Made by a program: the position numbers and the translations under genes. Shown piece by piece: positions 12,222 through 12,249 of a stretch of DNA of 12,249 bases (its first letter is position 1; each line of letters begins with the position of its first letter). Origin of the DNA: Elusimicrobiota bacterium (lineage in GTDB: Bacteria; Elusimicrobiota; Elusimicrobia; Elusimicrobiales; UBA9959); assembly GCA_030637365.1 (NCBI GenBank), contig DAOWGR010000150.1:1-12249 (forward strand), read 5' to 3'. The notes under the pieces are model-generated. The model saw only the letters and a program-made list of their open reading frames with translations, was not told the DNA's origin and made no database searches.

Positions 12222-12249
12222 TGACAAGTCAAGGTTTGTCTGGTATGGT
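12221..12249 (+). promoter_or_regulatory. Near-consensus sigma-70 promoter pointing out of the window
   Basis: TTGACA (12221-12226, perfect -35), exactly 17 nt, then TATGGT (12244-12249, four of six). The -35 box overlaps the right end of the inverted-repeat element. The transcript and its gene lie beyond the window. Confidence 0.5.

Overview
This window is bacterial chromosome from what is probably an uncultured, anaerobic, didermic (Gram-negative type) bacterium. The evidence is moderately AT-rich coding DNA, two Sec/lipobox lipoproteins, a periplasmic-binding-protein transporter, a flavodiiron protein and a small cysteine-rich DUF6485 protein. The mix resembles candidate phyla such as Omnitrophota or Elusimicrobiota. 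That placement is an impression from gene content, not a demonstrated assignment.

Layout. 1-1347 (+): an unrecognised protein whose start may lie outside the window, then an unrecognised lipoprotein. 1489-5271 (-): a four-gene operon read tatT-dctP-dctQ-dctM, a TRAP transporter of the TPR-protein-associated (TPAT) type. 5360-7375 (-): ridA followed by malQ (4-alpha-glucanotransferase), with a hairpin/T-run terminator between malQ and tatT. 7606-7818 (-): a DUF6485 protein, divergent from 7918-9336 (+), a MurC-like Mur ligase. Their shared spacer holds a mirror-symmetric pair of TATAAT boxes and a perfect operator-like palindrome. 9386-10558 (+): flavodiiron protein FprA. 10905-12023 (+): an unrecognised membrane-anchored protein. 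12119-12249: a compact inverted-repeat element with three internal hairpins, running into a near-consensus promoter that points out of the window.

The most unusual feature is not a gene. Most gene borders from about 3300 to 10730 carry short degenerate tandem tracts with a period of exactly 8 bp or 7 bp. One octamer family (CAGCGCGG and variants) is translated as an extra N-terminal stretch of DctP and as the C-terminal tail of the Mur ligase, and it reappears between fprA and the last gene. A second pair of octamer tracts differs by one whole 8-bp unit. Heptamer tracts encode the malQ tail and flank fprA and the DUF6485 gene. Tandem repeats seem to have been planted at gene boundaries and absorbed into protein ends.

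Functionally, the TPAT operon should import an unknown, probably not simply carboxylate, ligand. MalQ remodels alpha-glucans and RidA removes reactive enamines. FprA reduces O2 or NO. The Mur ligase acts in wall-precursor synthesis or recycling, possibly under control of the palindrome. I saw no rRNA, tRNA, CRISPR array or transposase gene.
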